Made by a program: the position numbers and the translations under genes. From Blastocatellia bacterium (GTDB lineage: Bacteria; Acidobacteriota; Blastocatellia; Pyrinomonadales; Pyrinomonadaceae), in the NCBI GenBank assembly GCA_016789265.1, contig JAEUQK010000032.1, forward strand, positions 1 to 61,699: DNA of 61,699 nucleotides, in the 5' to 3' direction. The stretch's first letter is position 1, and each line of letters starts with the position of its first letter. Positions 1 to 8,633 of the stretch are shown here, piece after piece. The notes below the pieces were generated by a model, which did no database searches, had not been told where the DNA came from, and was given only the letters and a program-made list of their open reading frames with translations.

Positions 1-1
1 C

Positions 2-889
2 GATGATACGGAAAAACTCGTCGATCCCATTCCGGATGAATTTCGGTGGCTGACCATTGACCGAAAGGCGAAGGAAGAGACTCTATGCAGGGTTTTCGCC
101 GAGTTTGAAAGAAAGGGAGTGGTAGCAGTAGCGATAAAGGGTTGGGCTATAGCGAGATACTACCCGGATACCAGATCAAGAAGCTACACCGATATCGATG
201 TGGCGGTTTGCCCAGACGATTTTGTCAAGGCGAAAGCACTGCTTGAGTCATCGGAACTGCGAAATTTCAACGTCGATCTTCACGAAGGTCTTCGCGACAG
301 GGACACACTTGACTGGGCCGATCTGCTGGCACGCACCTACACGGTCGACTTCAATGGGGTCAAGATCAGGGTACTCTCGGATGAAGATAACTTAAGGGTC
401 ACGGCCGCGCATTGGCTCATTGACGGAGGCGTATTTAAGGACCGCCTATGGGATATTTATTATCTCGTCCAAAACCGTAAAGCGAGCTTTGATTGGTCAA
501 GAAGTCTGGAAGCGGCAGGTCCCATCAGAAAATCCTGGGTAATTGCCGCAATTGCGGCGGCACGAGATTATCTCTCACTTGATGTCTCCGATCTCCCGGA
601 TGAGATCCGTCAGTTTGAACTTCCGAGCTGGTTCAAGAAAGTAATAAAACGTGAGTGGGATCGTGGTCCTTACCTCCGGGTACCGCTATGGATGTGCATT
701 GGGCGGCCCAAAATTCTCTTTGAGCAGTTCCGTAGACGCTTCCCTCCAAACGCTATCGCCGCGACCACCGACACTGAAGTGATGATCGACGCATCTTCTC
801 GGATCGGATTCCAAGTCCGAAGTATGATCAAAAAAGTTCGGCCATTTGCAGCAGGATTGGGCCGGATAAAGCGTGAAAGGGCAAAATGA
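2..889 (+). CDS. Nucleotidyltransferase family protein, 5'-truncated by window edge
   Basis: The frame is open from base 2 with no stop, so the gene begins upstream and about 295 residues are visible. The motif KGWAIARYYP followed about 10 residues later by TDIDV matches the GG/S...DxD nucleotidyltransferase core of the NTP_transf_5 family (PF14907), whose substrates are mostly unknown. A GTG at 119 is an in-frame internal codon and an unlikely start, because coding-like sequence runs in front of it. The stop overlaps the tsaB start by 4 nt (ATGA), so the two are probably co-transcribed. Members of this family often sit near polysaccharide or secretion genes, but the upstream context is not visible. 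The family call is fairly safe; the function is unknown. Confidence 0.75.
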   Translation, partial: DDTEKLVDPIPDEFRWLTIDRKAKEETLCRVFAEFERKGVVAVAIKGWAIARYYPDTRSRSYTDIDVAVCPDDFVKAKALLESSELRNFNVDLHEGLRDRDTLDWADLLARTYTVDFNGVKIRVLSDEDNLRVTAAHWLIDGGVFKDRLWDIYYLVQNRKASFDWSRSLEAAGPIRKSWVIAAIAAARDYLSLDVSDLPDEIRQFELPSWFKKVIKREWDRGPYLRVPLWMCIGRPKILFEQFRRRFPPNAIAATTDTEVMIDASSRIGFQVRSMIKKVRPFAAGLGRIKRERAK

Positions 890-1557
890 CGCGCAGATCG
901 AATAAAAACGGAACCATTCTTGCGATCGAATCAGGAATTCGCGGCGGCAGCCTCGCAGTTATTAGCGGCGAAGAAGTCATTGGTGAGGTGTCCGGCGATA
1001 ATTCTGTTTCAAGGGCCGAGGACCTTCTCGCCAAGATCGATGAGATCATCAACTCGACCGTCGGTTCAAAACATGAGATTGACTCTATAGCGGTTTCTGC
1101 GGGGCCGGGAAGTTTCACGGGACTCCGAATCGGACTCGCTACCGCAATGGGACTGAGTTCGGCTTTAGGTATTCGCTACTCGGGAATTCCTTTGTTACGT
1201 TCGATGGCGGAAACACATTCAGATGAAGGAAGAAAAATTACGGTAGTTCCGATCGGAAAGGTCGATCTTTGCTATCAGGAGTTCGAACGTAAGGATGGAA
1301 AATTGATCGAACTGACTCCTGCGCGCACCGGGACTGTGACTCGTTTCCGATCAGAAGTCTGTCAGTTTCCTGCCACGACAATAATTGCTCACAGTGGAGT
1401 CATCGGGCCGACGACGGTCTCAGAACAATTATTGAACTCAGATATGTGGATAGACCTTGGTTCAAACCTTGCCTCGGTCATCGGAAAATATTCGTTGATG
1501 ATCGGAGCAGAGTTCGTTTCTTCGCCGATTTACGTGCAGAGCCCCCGATCTTCCTGA
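886..1557 (+). CDS. tsaB: tRNA threonylcarbamoyladenosine biosynthesis protein TsaB
   Basis: A 223-residue protein. It opens with ILAIESGIRGGSLAV and carries SAGPGSFTGLRIGLATAMGL around residues 70-90, the hallmark of TsaB in the ASKHA fold. TsaB partners TsaD and TsaE to transfer threonylcarbamoyl to A37 of ANN-decoding tRNAs. It is an inactive paralogue of TsaD that acts as a scaffold. The length is normal for the family. The ATG overlaps the preceding stop (ATGA), and the stop is followed one base later by the rimI start. The tsaB-rimI order is common in bacteria. tsaD and tsaE are not in the window. Confidence 0.93.
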   Translation: MTRRSNKNGTILAIESGIRGGSLAVISGEEVIGEVSGDNSVSRAEDLLAKIDEIINSTVGSKHEIDSIAVSAGPGSFTGLRIGLATAMGLSSALGIRYSGIPLLRSMAETHSDEGRKITVVPIGKVDLCYQEFERKDGKLIELTPARTGTVTRFRSEVCQFPATTIIAHSGVIGPTTVSEQLLNSDMWIDLGSNLASVIGKYSLMIGAEFVSSPIYVQSPRSS

Positions 1558-1558
1558 A

Positions 1559-2065
1559 ATGCCCTACGAATTCGGCAATTCTAATATAAAAGTCACAAAC
1601 GCCGACACGGACGATTCGGTCCGGCTTAGAGAGATCGCCCTTGAAGCCAATATCGATGCATGGACCGCAGCCGATTATTCGGAAGAGATCGGGCGAATCG
1701 ATTCGATCGTCTTGAAGGCAGAATCATCAAATGGTGAAATTCTTGGCTTTTTAGTGGCCAGAATTGTACCGAGCAACTCGGCCGGTCAGGATGCGGAACT
1801 TTATAACATCGCCGTAAGACCCGCCTTACAACGATCCGGGGTCGGAGGTCTGCTCATCGCGGATTTGTTTCAGCGTCTGAGGATCGACGAGGTAAACTGC
1901 GTTTGGCTCGAGGTCCGTGCAAGTAATTCGAACGCGATCAATTTCTATTCGAAATATGGTTTCACGAACGTCTCAGTTCGGAGGAATTTCTATTCAGATC
2001 CAACGGAAGATGCTGTCACAATGGGCTTTGCGTTTCCGGCGCTTCCGACTGTTACTGAGATGTAA
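1559..2065 (+). CDS. rimI: GNAT N-acetyltransferase, RimI-like
   Basis: A 168-residue single GNAT domain. The acetyl-CoA pyrophosphate-binding loop reads QRSGVGGLL (about residues 96-104), followed by the EVRASN...AINFYSKYGF segment typical of RimI, which acetylates the N-terminal alanine of ribosomal protein bS18. It starts one base after the tsaB stop, and tsaB-rimI is a classical pair. A different N-terminal acetyltransferase specificity cannot be excluded. The call to family is firm and the name rimI rests largely on context. Confidence 0.85.
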   Translation: MPYEFGNSNIKVTNADTDDSVRLREIALEANIDAWTAADYSEEIGRIDSIVLKAESSNGEILGFLVARIVPSNSAGQDAELYNIAVRPALQRSGVGGLLIADLFQRLRIDEVNCVWLEVRASNSNAINFYSKYGFTNVSVRRNFYSDPTEDAVTMGFAFPALPTVTEM

Positions 2066-2071
2066 GAATGC

Positions 2072-2099
2072 TTGATTATTCGCTTGAAAGTGGTATACA
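2072..2099 (+). promoter_or_regulatory. Predicted sigma70-type promoter for the DUF465 gene
   Basis: TTGATT (2072-2077), a 16-nt spacer, then TATACA (2094-2099), 77 nt before the ATG at 2177. The match is good and nothing else occupies this gap. Confidence 0.5.
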
Positions 2100-2176
2100 G
2101 TTAAGGTAAGCCAGCTATCCTCCTCACAAAGTGAATAGCCGGTGAGATAAATTTGACAAGTGAGGAATAAGTCGCC

Positions 2177-2407
2177 ATGGACCTTTCAACTCCTGATTCT
2201 GTCAGGGACGAACTACTCAAAAACAACCCGACTTTTCGTGATTTGGTTCAGCAGCATCAAACATTCGAACAAAGGCTTTCGGAACTTGCGCATTTGACCT
2301 ACCCCAACGACGACGAGCAGACCGAAGAAGCTACCCTCAAGAAAAAGAAGTTAATGGTAAAGGATGCGATCTATGAAATGATGCATGACTACGAGATCTC
2401 GCATTAA
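2177..2407 (+). CDS. DUF465 (YdcH-like) small helical protein
   Basis: A 76-residue charged protein with a predicted coiled coil. The pattern FRDLVQQHQTFEQRLSEL, then a loop, then EEATLKKKKLMVKDAIYEMM fits the two-helix DUF465/YdcH family (PF04325), whose members are 65-80 residues. No catalytic residues are expected and the function is unknown. It is monocistronic, with its own predicted promoter and a strong terminator directly after. Confidence in the family is good because the helix-loop-helix spacing and the KKKKL...D pattern are distinctive. Confidence 0.8.
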   Translation: MDLSTPDSVRDELLKNNPTFRDLVQQHQTFEQRLSELAHLTYPNDDEQTEEATLKKKKLMVKDAIYEMMHDYEISH

Positions 2408-2434
2408 GCACTAAAGTGCAAACCAACAGTTTTC

Positions 2435-2461
2435 AAAAGCGGCATTTCACTTGCCGCTTTT
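2435..2461. terminator. Bidirectional intrinsic terminator
   Basis: Arms AAAAGCGGCA (2435-2444) and TGCCGCTTTT (2452-2461) with a 7-nt loop and T-runs on both strands. It lies between the convergent DUF465 and beta-propeller genes and overlaps the last codons of the latter. Confidence 0.85.
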
Positions 2462-3589
2462 TTCTTGCTCACATACCGAAGAATAGCCGGAGATGCCATT
2501 CGCAGTTAGAGCGATGATGACGGAGTTATCCGCAGCTTTCGTCGCCAGTAGGAAGTCGTCCTCGCCAGTCAGACGTATATGATCCTCGAGTTTTCCTTCG
2601 CGGGTGTTAATGATGTACGCGGCCGGCTCACCTACAACTGTCACAGCCAAAGCATCGTTACCAGTCTCTGTAACACTCGCTATCCGTCCGGGCAATCGCC
2701 GTTTCCAAATGACGTTTCCTGTTTCAGCAGAAATGAAATAGACAAAGTTGTCTGCTGACGCTGCCAGTAGATTTCCGCCGACCAAACGGATCTGTGTGAT
2801 TCTTCCGCCTGCTTTGAATTTCCAATTCTGACCAGAATCTTCGCGATCGATGGAAAACAATCCACCTCGATCATTTGAGACAATTGCTGTTGAGTCGCCA
2901 TATAACCCCATCGCAATGGGAGGGAATTGTAACCTTATCGAAGCTGCCATCTTACCGTCCGCTGAATCATAAAGTTCCAGATGATTGCCATTTGTTGCGA
3001 TCGCGATCTGCCGAGCGCTTATGTCCGGTGCAGTGATCTGTCCGTCTTTAGCCGCGGTTTTCCATTTGATCGAACCATCCAATTCATCAAACGTTATGAT
3101 CTCGGTTCGTGACGACACGACCGCGATACCGTGATCGGTTACCCCGGCAAGATAATTCTCGGCAGCCGGCAGTTCCACCCTCCAATTTGTGATTCCCGAT
3201 AACGGACTTATCGAACGTAAATAGGCTGCTGAGGTCTTTCCTGTTTCGGTTGATGTTCCGGATGAGATAATGATGATAGACCGCTTTCCAACCAGGACCG
3301 GCGATTTGACCTCGCCGCCGACCTCCGTTGTCCAAACGGCATTCCCGGAATTTACATCGATGGAGTGGAGTACGCCGTTCGAACTGACGTAGTATGCGTT
3401 CGCCTTGTCGGCCGCAAGTCCGGCATTAAGGAGAATAGCGGCTGAATGAGACCAGCACTTCCTGATCGGTGACCTTTCGGGTTTAGCCTGGCCGACCGAA
3501 GTAAACGTAGCTGCCAATAAGCCAAAATAACAGATCAAGGTGAAAAGACCTTTCGGGTATTTTACTAACTTAATGCCCATCCTTCCCAT
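2447..3589 (-). CDS. Secreted PQQ-like beta-propeller repeat protein
   Basis: A 380-residue protein. It has an N-terminal basic stretch and a hydrophobic segment (LFTLICYFGLLAA) ending near GQA, a probable Sec signal peptide. The rest is blades such as GNAVWTTEVGGEVKSPVLV, GSIKWKTAAKDGQITAP and GNVIWKRRLPGRIASV, the PQQ_2/YVTN-like WD-type propeller repeat. About six blades can be picked out by the G.(V/I).W. pattern. BamB has this fold, but this protein lacks a lipobox, so a BamB assignment is not supported. The ATG at 3589 or the one at 3580 could be the start. It probably acts in the periplasm or outside the cell. Confidence 0.75.
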   Translation of the reverse strand: MGRMGIKLVKYPKGLFTLICYFGLLAATFTSVGQAKPERSPIRKCWSHSAAILLNAGLAADKANAYYVSSNGVLHSIDVNSGNAVWTTEVGGEVKSPVLVGKRSIIIISSGTSTETGKTSAAYLRSISPLSGITNWRVELPAAENYLAGVTDHGIAVVSSRTEIITFDELDGSIKWKTAAKDGQITAPDISARQIAIATNGNHLELYDSADGKMAASIRLQFPPIAMGLYGDSTAIVSNDRGGLFSIDREDSGQNWKFKAGGRITQIRLVGGNLLAASADNFVYFISAETGNVIWKRRLPGRIASVTETGNDALAVTVVGEPAAYIINTREGKLEDHIRLTGEDDFLLATKAADNSVIIALTANGISGYSSVCEQEKSGK

Positions 3590-3652
3590 TGTAAGTGCTT
3601 AGGCCGAACTGTCACGACACTTCCTGACAAACCGATAGCTTAACATGCGTGC

Positions 3653-3682
3653 TTGACCGTTCTGTATGGATGCCTGTAATAT
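3653..3682 (+). promoter_or_regulatory. Predicted promoter of ssb
   Basis: TTGACC (3653-3658) is followed by TGTAAT (3675-3680, spacer 16) or TAATAT (3677-3682, spacer 18), about 50 nt before the ssb ATG. Confidence 0.45.
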
Positions 3683-3731
3683 CCGACAAAGTTCGCTAAG
3701 ATCAAATTCACCCACGGAGAATGAACAACCC

Positions 3732-4184
3732 ATGTCATTTAACAAGATCATCATTGTAGGTAACCTCGGACGCGACCCTGAACTCAGATACACGCCGCAG
3801 GGCACAGCTGTCTGCGACATTTCGTTGGCGACAAATGAAAGAAAACGCGACAAATCGGGTGAATTTCAGGATGTAACTACCTGGTTTCGCGTGACCCTTT
3901 GGCGAAACCAAGCCGAGAACGCGTCAAAGTACCTTAAGAAGGGAAGTCCTGTTTATGTCGAAGGCCGTCTGAGTCTCGAGGAATGGACCGATCGTGAAGG
4001 CAACACTCGCCAGACCTTGTCTGTACAAGCATCAGATATGCATTTCATCAGCGGCGGTCCACGCGGTGACGAATATAGCGGCGACACCAACGACGCACCT
4101 CAATTTGCCGGGCCTGCGAATTCTAGTTCGTCACCCGGACCGGCTGCGGCTCCCGCCAGGAACGACGACGATATACCGTTTTAA
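3732..4184 (+). CDS. ssb: Single-stranded DNA-binding protein
   Basis: A 150-residue protein from the ATG at 3732 (MSFNKIIIVGNLGRDPE), preceded by GGAGA at 3716-3720. The frame is open to 3666, but the extra 22 residues are unlike SSB and are rejected. One OB fold spans about residues 1-110, with the conserved NLGRDPELRYTPQG and TTWFRVTLWR segments. A Gly/Pro/Ser-rich linker leads to the acidic tip DDDIPF, which recruits repair and replication proteins. It coats ssDNA in replication, repair and recombination. A strong terminator follows. It is monocistronic here, without rpsF/rpsR. Confidence 0.95.
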   Translation: MSFNKIIIVGNLGRDPELRYTPQGTAVCDISLATNERKRDKSGEFQDVTTWFRVTLWRNQAENASKYLKKGSPVYVEGRLSLEEWTDREGNTRQTLSVQASDMHFISGGPRGDEYSGDTNDAPQFAGPANSSSSPGPAAAPARNDDDIPF

Positions 4185-4205
4185 AGGCTTCCCAAACGGA
4201 AACGT

Positions 4206-4233
4206 ACGCCCGCCGAATTTGGCGGGCGTTTTG
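4206..4233 (+). terminator. Intrinsic terminator after ssb
   Basis: Arms ACGCCCGCC (4206-4214) and GGCGGGCGT (4221-4229), a 6-nt loop, then TTTTG. It lies between the convergent ssb and accA genes. Confidence 0.85.
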
Positions 4234-4244
4234 CGTTTGATCTT

Positions 4245-5087
4245 TCAAGACAAAGCCCATTTACCCATCGCGCGGAACTTTTGGAAACGTTCGTGGACGA
4301 GTTGGTCTCCAGTCTTTGTTTTCAGTTCTTTCAGATTCGACAAAAGAGCCTTTTTCAGACTTTCGGAAATATGCTCAAAGGCTTCCTGGGAATCGGAACT
4401 ATTGTCGTAGGTCACTTCCCAAGTTTCGGGTTCGGGGATCACATCGTCGATAAGGCTAAACGTATTGAGGTTTGAGGCCGTCAATTTTAGCGCCTCCGCG
4501 GCTAGATCGGCTTTACCTGCATCCTTCCAGAGAATTGCGGCACAGCCTTCTGGAGATATGACTGAATATACGGCATTCTCCATCATCAATATTCGGTCGC
4601 CGATGCCGATCGCCAAGGCTCCGCCTGAACCGCCCTCCCCAAGTACCACGACAATGATCGGGACCCGAAAACTTGCCATTTCCCGCAGATTGAATGCGAT
4701 CGCCTCGGCCTGTCCTCGTTCCTCTGCATCGATGCCCGGATATGCGCCGGGTGTGTCGATGAATGAAATGATCGGGCGTCCAAATTTTTCTGCAAGCCTC
4801 ATCACACGCAGGGCCTTTCGGTAGCCTTCCGGCTTTGGCATTGCAAAATTTCGATGCTGGCGTTCTTTCGTATCACGTCCCTTTTGCTGGCCCACAACGC
4901 AGACCTCGTGCTCACCTAACCGAGCAAAGCCGCAGATCATCGCCGGATCATCGGAATACCGCCGATCTCCGTGAACCTCAACGAAATCGGTGAAAATGGT
5001 GTTGAGAAGGTCCATCGTGTATGGACGTTCGGGGTGCCTGGCGGTCCGCACGCGCTCGATGGCCGTATGCTCATTTTTCTGTGACAT
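4245..5087 (-). CDS. accA: Acetyl-CoA carboxylase carboxyltransferase subunit alpha
   Basis: A 280-residue protein of the crotonase-like carboxyltransferase fold. Signatures seen are [51 protein letters not shown] and [12 protein letters not shown]. With AccD it transfers CO2 from carboxybiotin to acetyl-CoA in the first step of fatty acid synthesis. It is about 35-40 residues shorter than E. coli AccA because the usual N-terminal helical segment is missing; all core motifs are intact. It starts 6 nt after the dnaE stop, the same dnaE-accA order as in enterobacteria, so the two are probably one transcript. accD is not in the window. Confidence 0.95.
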   Translation of the reverse strand: MSQKNEHTAIERVRTARHPERPYTMDLLNTIFTDFVEVHGDRRYSDDPAMICGFARLGEHEVCVVGQQKGRDTKERQHRNFAMPKPEGYRKALRVMRLAEKFGRPIISFIDTPGAYPGIDAEERGQAEAIAFNLREMASFRVPIIVVVLGEGGSGGALAIGIGDRILMMENAVYSVISPEGCAAILWKDAGKADLAAEALKLTASNLNTFSLIDDVIPEPETWEVTYDNSSDSQEAFEHISESLKKALLSNLKELKTKTGDQLVHERFQKFRAMGKWALS

Positions 5088-5093
5088 AAATTT

Positions 5094-8000
5094 CTAAAGG
5101 ATCCATTCGACACTGCATCCGCGGGCCGCGAGCTCTTTCTCGAGGCGAGCCGATCCCTCGATCCTTATTATCTGAGATTCAAGTTTAACTTCCACATCGC
5201 CCAATGGCATAGCGAACTTGACATCGCAGCGTCCCTGCGAATGACTGAGTATCGAGAAGATCTCATTCAGGTCATCATCTTTTCCGCAGCTCGCAGGCAG
5301 CCATATCTTTGCCGATCTGGCATTCCTTGGCCTCGCATCAGCGAGATCTTTTACATCATCGACGATCAAGGTGATCTCCTGGCCATCCACCGCCTCGACA
5401 CGTCCTTCGATGATCAACAATGCGTCATCGCTAAGCACCGGTGCAAATTTTCCATATGCTTCGGCCCAGACAAGACATTTAACGCCGCCGGAACGATCCT
5501 CGAAGCGAAATGTTGCAAAACGATTTCCTTTCTTACTATATCTAACGGCAAGTGCCGAAACGACCCCTGCCATTTTTAGTCGGTCACCGGCCTTGATGTC
5601 GGTACGTTCGGCGATAGGGAGCACCCCCAACCCGGACAAAGTCTCCGTGTGGGAATCGAGTGGATGTACCGACAAATAAAACCCGATCGAGGATTTTTCC
5701 TTCTGGGACATCTCACTCTGAGTCCACGGACGCACCTCAGGAAGTTCGCCGCGTCCAACGTCATTACCAGAAGTTGCCGAACCGAAAAGGTCGACCTGAC
5801 CCCGCTCACGGTCATTCCATGACCGCTGGCTGAGCGAGAGGGCGTCCTCGGTGGCCGCAAAAAGCTGAGCCCGCCATTCGTTCGATTCCTTACCGATTGG
5901 TATGAGGGAGTCGAAAGCTCCGGCCATTATCAAACTCTCAAGACCACGCCGATTGATCGATCCTGGGTCGATTCGCGATGCAAAATCAAAAAGGGAACTG
6001 AACTTCCCCGACTTCCGGGCTTCGACAACCGAACGAACAGTCGAAGTACCAATGCCTTTGATCGCATTCAGCCCAAAACGTACGGAATCATCCGTCGGGG
6101 TGAATCCTTCGTCACTTTCATTTACGTCCGGCGGTAGCAAGTTCATTCCCATTGACCGGAGCTCGTTTGAATACTTGTACACTTTCGCACTGTCGTCCGA
6201 TTCGTGGGAAAGAACTGAAGCGTAAAAGTATGTAGGATAATGGGCCTTGAGGTAGCCGGTCTGGAAAGCCAGATAGGCATATGCGACACTGTGGCTCCGA
6301 TTGAATCCATAATCGGCGAACTTCGCCATCAGGTCGAAGATCTCTTTTGCCGTCTCCATCTTAAGCCCTCTTTCCAGTGCTCCATTAATGAATTTCACCT
6401 CGTGAGGAGCCATTTCCTCTGGCTTCTTTTTTCCCATTGCCCGTCGCATGAGGTCGGCTTCGCCCAGGCTGTAGCCGGCAAGCTTTTGCGCGAGCTGCAT
6501 TATCTGTTCCTGATAAACAAGAACGCCATAAGTGTTCCGAAGAACCTCTTCCATTTCAGGCACAAGATATCGAACCTTTTTCTCACCGCGGAACCGGGCG
6601 ATGAAATCCGGGATCATTCCGCCGTCGAGGGGCCCGGGCCGATATAGAGCGTTGAGCGCAGATAGGTCCTCGAGTTCCTTGGGCCCCATCTGACGGCATA
6701 TCTCCTGCATCCCCGAAGATTCGAACTGGAACACAGCGTCAGTCTTTCCGTCCGCAAAGAGCTTCATGGTCTTGCTATCATTCAGCGGGACAGACTTCCA
6801 ATCGATCTCAACCCCGCCTTTTTCACGAAGCGATACAAGGCAATCCTCGATTATTGTAAGAGTCGTAAGTCCGAGGAAATCCATCTTGAGTAACCCCACT
6901 TTCTCGAGGTCTCCCATCGGATACTGACTGGTCAATTCGTTCTTTGCCGATACGGCCACGGGAACTATCTCGTGAAGAGGCTTAGGGGAGATAACAACGC
7001 CTGCGGCATGGACTGATGAGTGGCGCGAACAGCCTTCCAGACGCAACGCAGTATCGACCAGGTCGCGAACTCGCGGATCGGTGTCGACAGCTGTTTTGAG
7101 TTCCGGAACTTGTTCGAGAGCCTGTGAAATGCTTGTGTTTCGGCCCCGAAAGGGAGGCGGGATCAGCTTGGCGATCCTTTCGACATCGCCTAACGGCATA
7201 TTAAGTGCACGGCCGACATCCTTGATAGCAGCCTTTGAAGCCATCGTTCCAAAAGTAATTATTTGGCACACCGAATCACGTCCATAGACCTGCGTAACAT
7301 GATCGATCACGGCACCCCGGCCCCGTATACAAAAATCAATGTCGATATCCGGCATCGAAATTCGTTCGGGGTTAAGAAATCGTTCAAAGAGCAGATCATA
7401 TTGCAGCGGGTCAATTCCAGTGATCTCTAGACAATACGCGACCAGCGATCCGGCTGCCGAACCGCGGCCAACGCCAACGGGAATTTTGTTTTCAACCGCG
7501 AATTTGATGAACTCCCATACGATCAAAAAATAACCGGGGAAACCCATTCCCTTAATGATCTCTATCTCCTGCTTGAGCCGCTCGCGGTAATCATCCAGCG
7601 GATACCGGAGCGTCCCGGCTTCACGCATAGGATCAAGAACGGTTTCTCGCCGAACTTCATATCCTTCCCACACTACCTTTTCAAAATATGCGTCGCTTGT
7701 GATATCGCCGTACTCAGGAGGGATAGGAAATGAAGGAAGCGTCAGTTTTCCGCCTGCAGAAAGGTCAAGTTCGCATGCTTCCGCGATCCGCATTGTATTC
7801 GTTAATGCTTCAGGCAATTCCGCTCCGAAAAGACCCCACATCTCTTCAGCTGACTTCACATAGTAGTTGGAAGTGCTGAGAGTATGCCTGGATTCCGAAT
7901 AACTCCGGCCTTCTCCAATACATAGAAGGATCTCGTGAGCGCGCGCATCCTCAGCCGTAAGATAGTGAGCATCGTTTGTCGCCACGATCGGTATGGACAA

Positions 8001-8618
8001 CTGTTTTGAAAGTTCGACGAGAGTTTTGTTTACGCGCCGTTCATCGTCGGTGTCATGATCCTGTATCTCAAGGTAGAAGTTTCCCGGCCCAAATATCTCA
8101 TTTACCTCGCCCGCGTATTTACGAGCTGATTCTTCGTCGCCGAACCTTAGATTGCTTAATACTCCTCCATCGAACCCGCCTGAAAGGGCGATCAATCCGG
8201 AAGACCGCTCTGCCAATATCTCACGGTCTATCCTCGGCTTTTGATAAAGCCCCTCCGTGAAAGCCTTCGACGCTAAATAAACGAGATTTCGATATCCTTC
8301 AAAGTTTTTAGCCAGTAGAACCAAATTGTAAAATGGCCGTTCACCGACGCGCGACGCAGCGTCTCTATCGGATCTGTGGGCTGTTGCCAGATACGCTTCA
8401 TAGCCAACGACCGGACGGACGCCGGCTCCTTTCATCGCGTTGTAAAACGACACCGCGCCGAACATATTTCCATAGTCGGTTATCGCACATGCAGACATTT
8501 GGAGTTCATTGAGCCGCTTAGCAAGAGGTTTGAGTTGGATAGCTCCTTGCAAGAGGCTATAATCGGTATGCAGATGAAGGTGAACGAAGTCTTTTTCGCG
8601 GAATTCAAGGCTGCCCAT
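5094..8618 (-). CDS. dnaE: DNA polymerase III subunit alpha
   Basis: The replicative polymerase, 1174 residues from the ATG at 8618 (MGSLEFREKDFVHLHLHTDY). It has an N-terminal PHP domain (HLHTDYSLL, DAHYL), a C-family polymerase core with the catalytic PDIDIDF motif (Asp 424/426) and KMDFLGL, a helix-hairpin-helix region near GLNAIKGIG, and a C-terminal OB fold (GVVSALAVRYSKKG). The open frame continues to 9053, but that extension lies antisense inside miaB and does not resemble DnaE, so it is rejected. The length matches DnaE1 (about 1160). It is followed by accA at 6 nt. The start is only 15 bp from the divergent miaB ATG, so its promoter must be very compact or lie in miaB. Confidence 0.95.
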   Translation of the reverse strand: MGSLEFREKDFVHLHLHTDYSLLQGAIQLKPLAKRLNELQMSACAITDYGNMFGAVSFYNAMKGAGVRPVVGYEAYLATAHRSDRDAASRVGERPFYNLVLLAKNFEGYRNLVYLASKAFTEGLYQKPRIDREILAERSSGLIALSGGFDGGVLSNLRFGDEESARKYAGEVNEIFGPGNFYLEIQDHDTDDERRVNKTLVELSKQLSIPIVATNDAHYLTAEDARAHEILLCIGEGRSYSESRHTLSTSNYYVKSAEEMWGLFGAELPEALTNTMRIAEACELDLSAGGKLTLPSFPIPPEYGDITSDAYFEKVVWEGYEVRRETVLDPMREAGTLRYPLDDYRERLKQEIEIIKGMGFPGYFLIVWEFIKFAVENKIPVGVGRGSAAGSLVAYCLEITGIDPLQYDLLFERFLNPERISMPDIDIDFCIRGRGAVIDHVTQVYGRDSVCQIITFGTMASKAAIKDVGRALNMPLGDVERIAKLIPPPFRGRNTSISQALEQVPELKTAVDTDPRVRDLVDTALRLEGCSRHSSVHAAGVVISPKPLHEIVPVAVSAKNELTSQYPMGDLEKVGLLKMDFLGLTTLTIIEDCLVSLREKGGVEIDWKSVPLNDSKTMKLFADGKTDAVFQFESSGMQEICRQMGPKELEDLSALNALYRPGPLDGGMIPDFIARFRGEKKVRYLVPEMEEVLRNTYGVLVYQEQIMQLAQKLAGYSLGEADLMRRAMGKKKPEEMAPHEVKFINGALERGLKMETAKEIFDLMAKFADYGFNRSHSVAYAYLAFQTGYLKAHYPTYFYASVLSHESDDSAKVYKYSNELRSMGMNLLPPDVNESDEGFTPTDDSVRFGLNAIKGIGTSTVRSVVEARKSGKFSSLFDFASRIDPGSINRRGLESLIMAGAFDSLIPIGKESNEWRAQLFAATEDALSLSQRSWNDRERGQVDLFGSATSGNDVGRGELPEVRPWTQSEMSQKEKSSIGFYLSVHPLDSHTETLSGLGVLPIAERTDIKAGDRLKMAGVVSALAVRYSKKGNRFATFRFEDRSGGVKCLVWAEAYGKFAPVLSDDALLIIEGRVEAVDGQEITLIVDDVKDLADARPRNARSAKIWLPASCGKDDDLNEIFSILSHSQGRCDVKFAMPLGDVEVKLESQIIRIEGSARLEKELAARGCSVEWIL

Positions 8619-8621
8619 TTG

Positions 8622-8632
8622 TATCAAAGATA
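8622..8632. promoter_or_regulatory. Candidate overlapping divergent -10 elements for dnaE and miaB
   Basis: Rightward TATCAA (8622-8627) lies 6 nt before the miaB ATG. Leftward TATCTT (complement of 8627-8632) lies 8 nt before the dnaE ATG. The -35 matches are weak. The arrangement fits leaderless divergent transcription, but it is inferred from spacing alone. Confidence 0.3.
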
Positions 8633-8633
8633 G